Below, piece after piece: positions 61,158 to 64,000 of a stretch of DNA of 64,000 nt (its first letter is position 1; each line of letters begins with the position of its first letter). The translations under genes and the position numbers were made by a program. Source of the DNA: Salinibacterium sp. ZJ450 (GTDB lineage Bacteria > Actinomycetota > Actinomycetes > Actinomycetales > Microbacteriaceae); the NCBI RefSeq assembly GCF_011751885.2, contig NZ_CP061771.1:1550001-1614000 (forward strand), given 5' to 3'. The notes below the pieces were generated by a model. That model was not told the DNA's origin and ran no database searches. It saw only the letters and a list, made by a program, of their open reading frames with translations.

Positions 61158-64000
61158 TCAACCTACGAACGCGCGGTTCCCCTTTCCGGGCTTTGTACTC
61201 GCTACCCGCTCGGGGTCGACCAGCACCGACACCGTGCGCGGCGGCACCGTGACGGTTCCGGTCGCTGCATTCCAGGTCGTCTGCTTGACCACCGAATCCG
61301 TGCCGGATGCCTGGATCTGGTGAAGTCTGAAATCGCGCCCGGCGAGCTCGCCCAGCACGACGGTCTGCGCCTCGGGGCTGGCGTTGAACACCACGAGAAG
61401 CCCGTCGAGGTCGTCGTCGACGTCCGCTCCGATCCTGTCGTCTACGCTCATCGCGATGACCCCCGGCGCGGCATCCGGACCGCTGCCCGGGAATGTCAGC
61501 TTCTGACCGATCAGCCCCGCGTCACCGAGCCGGAACAGCTCGGTCGAATGCTTGAGCCGCAGCAAATCCTGGGCCTGGGCGGTGGCGAACGCAATGTCCC
61601 CCGAGGTCGGCTTGAGGGCCGGATCCTCGAGCAACGGAATCATGAGGGGCCACTTGTCCTCGTTGTCCGCCGCGGTCGGCAGGCCCACACCGAAGTTGTT
61701 CGTCTGGCCGGTCCAGTCGATGCGGTTGAACCAGTCCCCCGAGTTGTAGCTGTTGCGGTCGAGTGATTTCGACCGGAGCAGGTCGGTGCCGGCGTGCCAC
61801 AGCGACGGGGTCTGCGACAGCGTCGCCGTGGCCAGCGACAACGTGTTCATACGCACACGATCGGCCATGGCCGTGTCGGCCGGGAGCTTCAGGGCGAGCA
61901 GATCGAACAGCGTCTCGTTGTCGTGCGCGTCAACGTAGTTGATCACCTCGTCCGGTTGATCGGCGTAGCCCGCGGGCGACCCGTTGTAGTCCAGCTGGTC
62001 GCCGCGCTTCACCGTGCCATCGGCCGAGACGAAGCTGAAGGCGCGCAGGTTGCCGGCAAGACCGAGCCGCACCAGATCGCTTTCGTGCGCGAGCCGGTCC
62101 AGGGCCTGGTCGGTCGTGCCGTTGATCGGGGCGCCGTTCGGGTCGGTTCCGAGCCCGGTGCCGAATCCCTGCTCCTGCACGGTGGACCCGTCGACCGGGC
62201 TTCCGCCGTGCACCGCGTCGCGTAGCCGGTCGTTGAAGGTGCCGATGCCGGTTCCGCCGAGTTGGCCCTGGGTGGCCTGCTCGAACAGGGCGTTGTTCGC
62301 GACTTCTCCGAAGTTCCAGCCCTCGCCGTAGAGGTAGACGGCCTTGCCGTTCACTCCGTGCTTCTTGAGCGTCAGGGCATCGAGGGCGTCCCGGACGGCG
62401 AGCATATTGGCCTTCGAGTGGTGGCCCATCAGGTCGAATCGGAATCCGTCAACCTTGTATTCGGTCGCCCACAGCACGACGGAATCGACCATGAGCTTCT
62501 GGGCGAGCGCGTGCTCTGTTGCCACGTTTTGGCAGCAGGTTGAGGTTTGCACGCTCCCCTGCGCGTCGAGGCGGTGGTAGTAGCCGGGCACGATCCGGTC
62601 GAACACCGACTTGTCGCCCTGCCCGCTCTGGGCGGTGTGGTTGAACACCTTGTCGAGCACGACCTGCAGACCGGTCTTGTGCAGGGCGCCCACCATGCTG
62701 CGGAACTCCGCGACGCGTTCGCCGCCCGCCGGGTTCACCGCGTATGAGCCCTCCGGCACCGAGAAGTGGTACGGGTCGTAGCCCCAGTTGAAGCCGTCCT
62801 TGTCGGCGATGGCCTGAATGCAGGCCTGCTGCTCCGGCGATGCCGGACCGAACGACGCGAGGTCGCAGGCCGGTTCCAGCTGCGCGGCTCGATCCTCCTC
62901 GATGGTGGCGATGTCGAAGGTCGGCAGCAGGTGCACGGTGTTGAGCCCGGCATCCGCAAGTTCGGCCAGGTGGTCGGTGCCGGCGCTGTCGACCGCGAAG
63001 GCGCCATACGTGCCGCGCAGTTCCTCCGGAACGGACTCGTCGGAGATCGAGAAGTCACGCACGTGCAGCTCGTAGATCGAGCGGTCGACGGGGTTCTCGA
63101 TCACCGGTGCCTTCGTCTTATCCCACACCTTCGGGCGGTACTGCTTGTCCGCGAGGTCGACCAGCGTGGAGCGGGTGGAGTTCGTAGTGAGGGCAACCGA
63201 GTACGGGTCGGTGACCTGGTTCACCTCGATCGCGCCGGTGGACGGCGCGTAGACGGTGATTTCGTAGACGTAGGATGCCGCGGCCCATTTCTTGGTCCCG
63301 GTAGTCGTCCACGAGCCGTCTGATTCACGCTCGAGAGCGATGCGCTCCGGCTCGGCCGCGTCCCCGCGCAGCCAGACGAGGGCGTCGACGTTCTGGGCGG
63401 TCGGAGCCCAGAGCGCCAGACTGGGCGTCTTCTTCGTCCAGGTGGCGCCGAAGGTTCGATCGGCCGCGGCATCGGCGTAGAGGTCGTCGAGGACGCCGGG
63501 CAGCTGGATGCCCGTGAACGCGTTCAGGGTGGCGCCATCGTGCTGCGCAACCTGGAGCTGGCCGGTCAGCAGCTGCTCGATCGCGGCGCGGTCGGCGCCA
63601 ACGGGCCGCAGCGCGACTGAATCGGCAAGCGCCGGGAACCGTGCCTTCTCCTCGTTGGAGAGACCGGCCGGGTCGTACTCGAGCTCGAGGGCGTCACCGC
63701 CGGTCACCTCACCGTCGACGACCGCTAGGTCGGCTGTCGCCGACGAGTGCAGCGCGTAATCGAGGTTCGCCGGGTTGGCGTTGGTCGGCAGCAGATCCCG
63801 CGGCCAGGCGATGGTGGACTCGCTCAGCCAGTGAGCGCGCAGCTGCCCGGTGCCGGCGAGCGGCGGGTCGGTCACGGTGATCGTGAGCACATGGCTGGCC
63901 AGATGGTAGCTGAACTGCACCTCCTTGCCCTCGGTCGCGGTGAACGGGATGTTTGCGCCGTTCCGCACACCGTCGAGGCCGTAGTTCTCATCCCAGCTCA
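61158..64000 (-). CDS. Pullulanase-type alpha-1,6-glucosidase, 5' end outside window
   Basis: A large GH13 debranching enzyme cleaving alpha-1,6 links in pullulan, starch or glycogen; at least 947 codons are present and the frame is open at the right edge. In order: an N-terminal beta-sandwich/starch-binding-like part, a pullulanase N2/CBM48-like domain (WAPTAQNVDALVWL), the GH13 barrel with YELHVRDFSI, VDGFRFDLMGHHSK (nucleophile Asp), YLYGEGWNFGEV (acid/base Glu) and VNYVDAHDNETLFD (third Asp), then a C-terminal beta domain. Large size suggests secretion, but the signal peptide is not visible. Confidence 0.94.
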   Translation of the reverse strand, partial: SWDENYGLDGVRNGANIPFTATEGKEVQFSYHLASHVLTITVTDPPLAGTGQLRAHWLSESTIAWPRDLLPTNANPANLDYALHSSATADLAVVDGEVTGGDALELEYDPAGLSNEEKARFPALADSVALRPVGADRAAIEQLLTGQLQVAQHDGATLNAFTGIQLPGVLDDLYADAAADRTFGATWTKKTPSLALWAPTAQNVDALVWLRGDAAEPERIALERESDGSWTTTGTKKWAAASYVYEITVYAPSTGAIEVNQVTDPYSVALTTNSTRSTLVDLADKQYRPKVWDKTKAPVIENPVDRSIYELHVRDFSISDESVPEELRGTYGAFAVDSAGTDHLAELADAGLNTVHLLPTFDIATIEEDRAAQLEPACDLASFGPASPEQQACIQAIADKDGFNWGYDPYHFSVPEGSYAVNPAGGERVAEFRSMVGALHKTGLQVVLDKVFNHTAQSGQGDKSVFDRIVPGYYHRLDAQGSVQTSTCCQNVATEHALAQKLMVDSVVLWATEYKVDGFRFDLMGHHSKANMLAVRDALDALTLKKHGVNGKAVYLYGEGWNFGEVANNALFEQATQGQLGGTGIGTFNDRLRDAVHGGSPVDGSTVQEQGFGTGLGTDPNGAPINGTTDQALDRLAHESDLVRLGLAGNLRAFSFVSADGTVKRGDQLDYNGSPAGYADQPDEVINYVDAHDNETLFDLLALKLPADTAMADRVRMNTLSLATATLSQTPSLWHAGTDLLRSKSLDRNSYNSGDWFNRIDWTGQTNNFGVGLPTAADNEDKWPLMIPLLEDPALKPTSGDIAFATAQAQDLLRLKHSTELFRLGDAGLIGQKLTFPGSGPDAAPGVIAMSVDDRIGADVDDDLDGLLVVFNASPEAQTVVLGELAGRDFRLHQIQASGTDSVVKQTTWNAATGTVTVPPRTVSVLVDPERVASTKPGKGNRAFVG

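Overview
The window is a high-GC actinobacterial chromosome segment. The G+C-rich third codon positions, GTG and TTG starts, mycothiol gene mshC, RbpA, the pafB-pafC-tatA-tatC-helicase-lnt gene order and the stop/start overlaps (ATGA, GTGA) together point to a Microbacteriaceae-like organism. This lineage is inferred from gene content and order, not from a marker-gene comparison.

Left part (1-32.3 kb), mostly conserved chromosome. It opens with the 3' part of trpD and a secreted M28 peptidase. A stress and resistance stretch follows: an ArsR/SRPBCC pair, helR with its rifamycin-associated element, Dps, two DUF1801 proteins, and a UvrA-like ABC protein coupled to a SUMF1-fold protein. Next come an S9 peptidase and SDR, the nfeD-SPFH-GDPD run, and rbpA facing the long minus-strand block pafB-pafC-tatA-tatC-SKI2-like helicase-lnt. 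That block covers transcriptional DNA-damage control, folded-protein export and lipoprotein acylation. A FKBP lipoprotein, tRNA m1A methyltransferase plus HAD phosphatase, PAC2 protein, mshC (mycothiol), uppP (cell-wall lipid carrier recycling), an M20 peptidase and tRNA-Leu(GAG) complete this part.

Right part (32.3-61 kb), accessory. Immediately after tRNA-Leu the gene content changes. A tightly coupled four-gene catabolic operon (acyl-CoA synthetase, GAF-PucR regulator, MFS importer, thiolase) is followed by a mosaic of DUF202 membrane proteins, a CPA-type antiporter, an FGly-type arylsulfatase, an aldo/keto reductase beside a truncated XRE regulator, gene debris, a TIR-like protein of probable defence function, an alpha/beta hydrolase, an orphan FrdA-like flavoprotein with a divergent LysR, a mycothiol-dependent-nitroreductase-like protein, small membrane proteins, two redox flavoproteins with a cupin-XRE regulator, and a NERD protein. 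The window ends inside a large pullulanase.

The most unusual signal is non-coding. Two diverged ~300-bp intergenic elements (38.78-39.09 kb and 53.85-54.15 kb) share sequence blocks and a terminator hairpin whose stem differs by compensating changes. A third, 75-bp element (59.92 kb) shares a 35-nt block that is identical to the one heading the first copy, plus the following hairpin. They look like a dispersed structured repeat family. Other points worth following are the RAE-helR unit, the TIR protein with an unrecognised C-terminal domain, the SUMF1-like protein lacking one active-site cysteine, and small repeats at the mshC stop codon and in front of the sulfatase.
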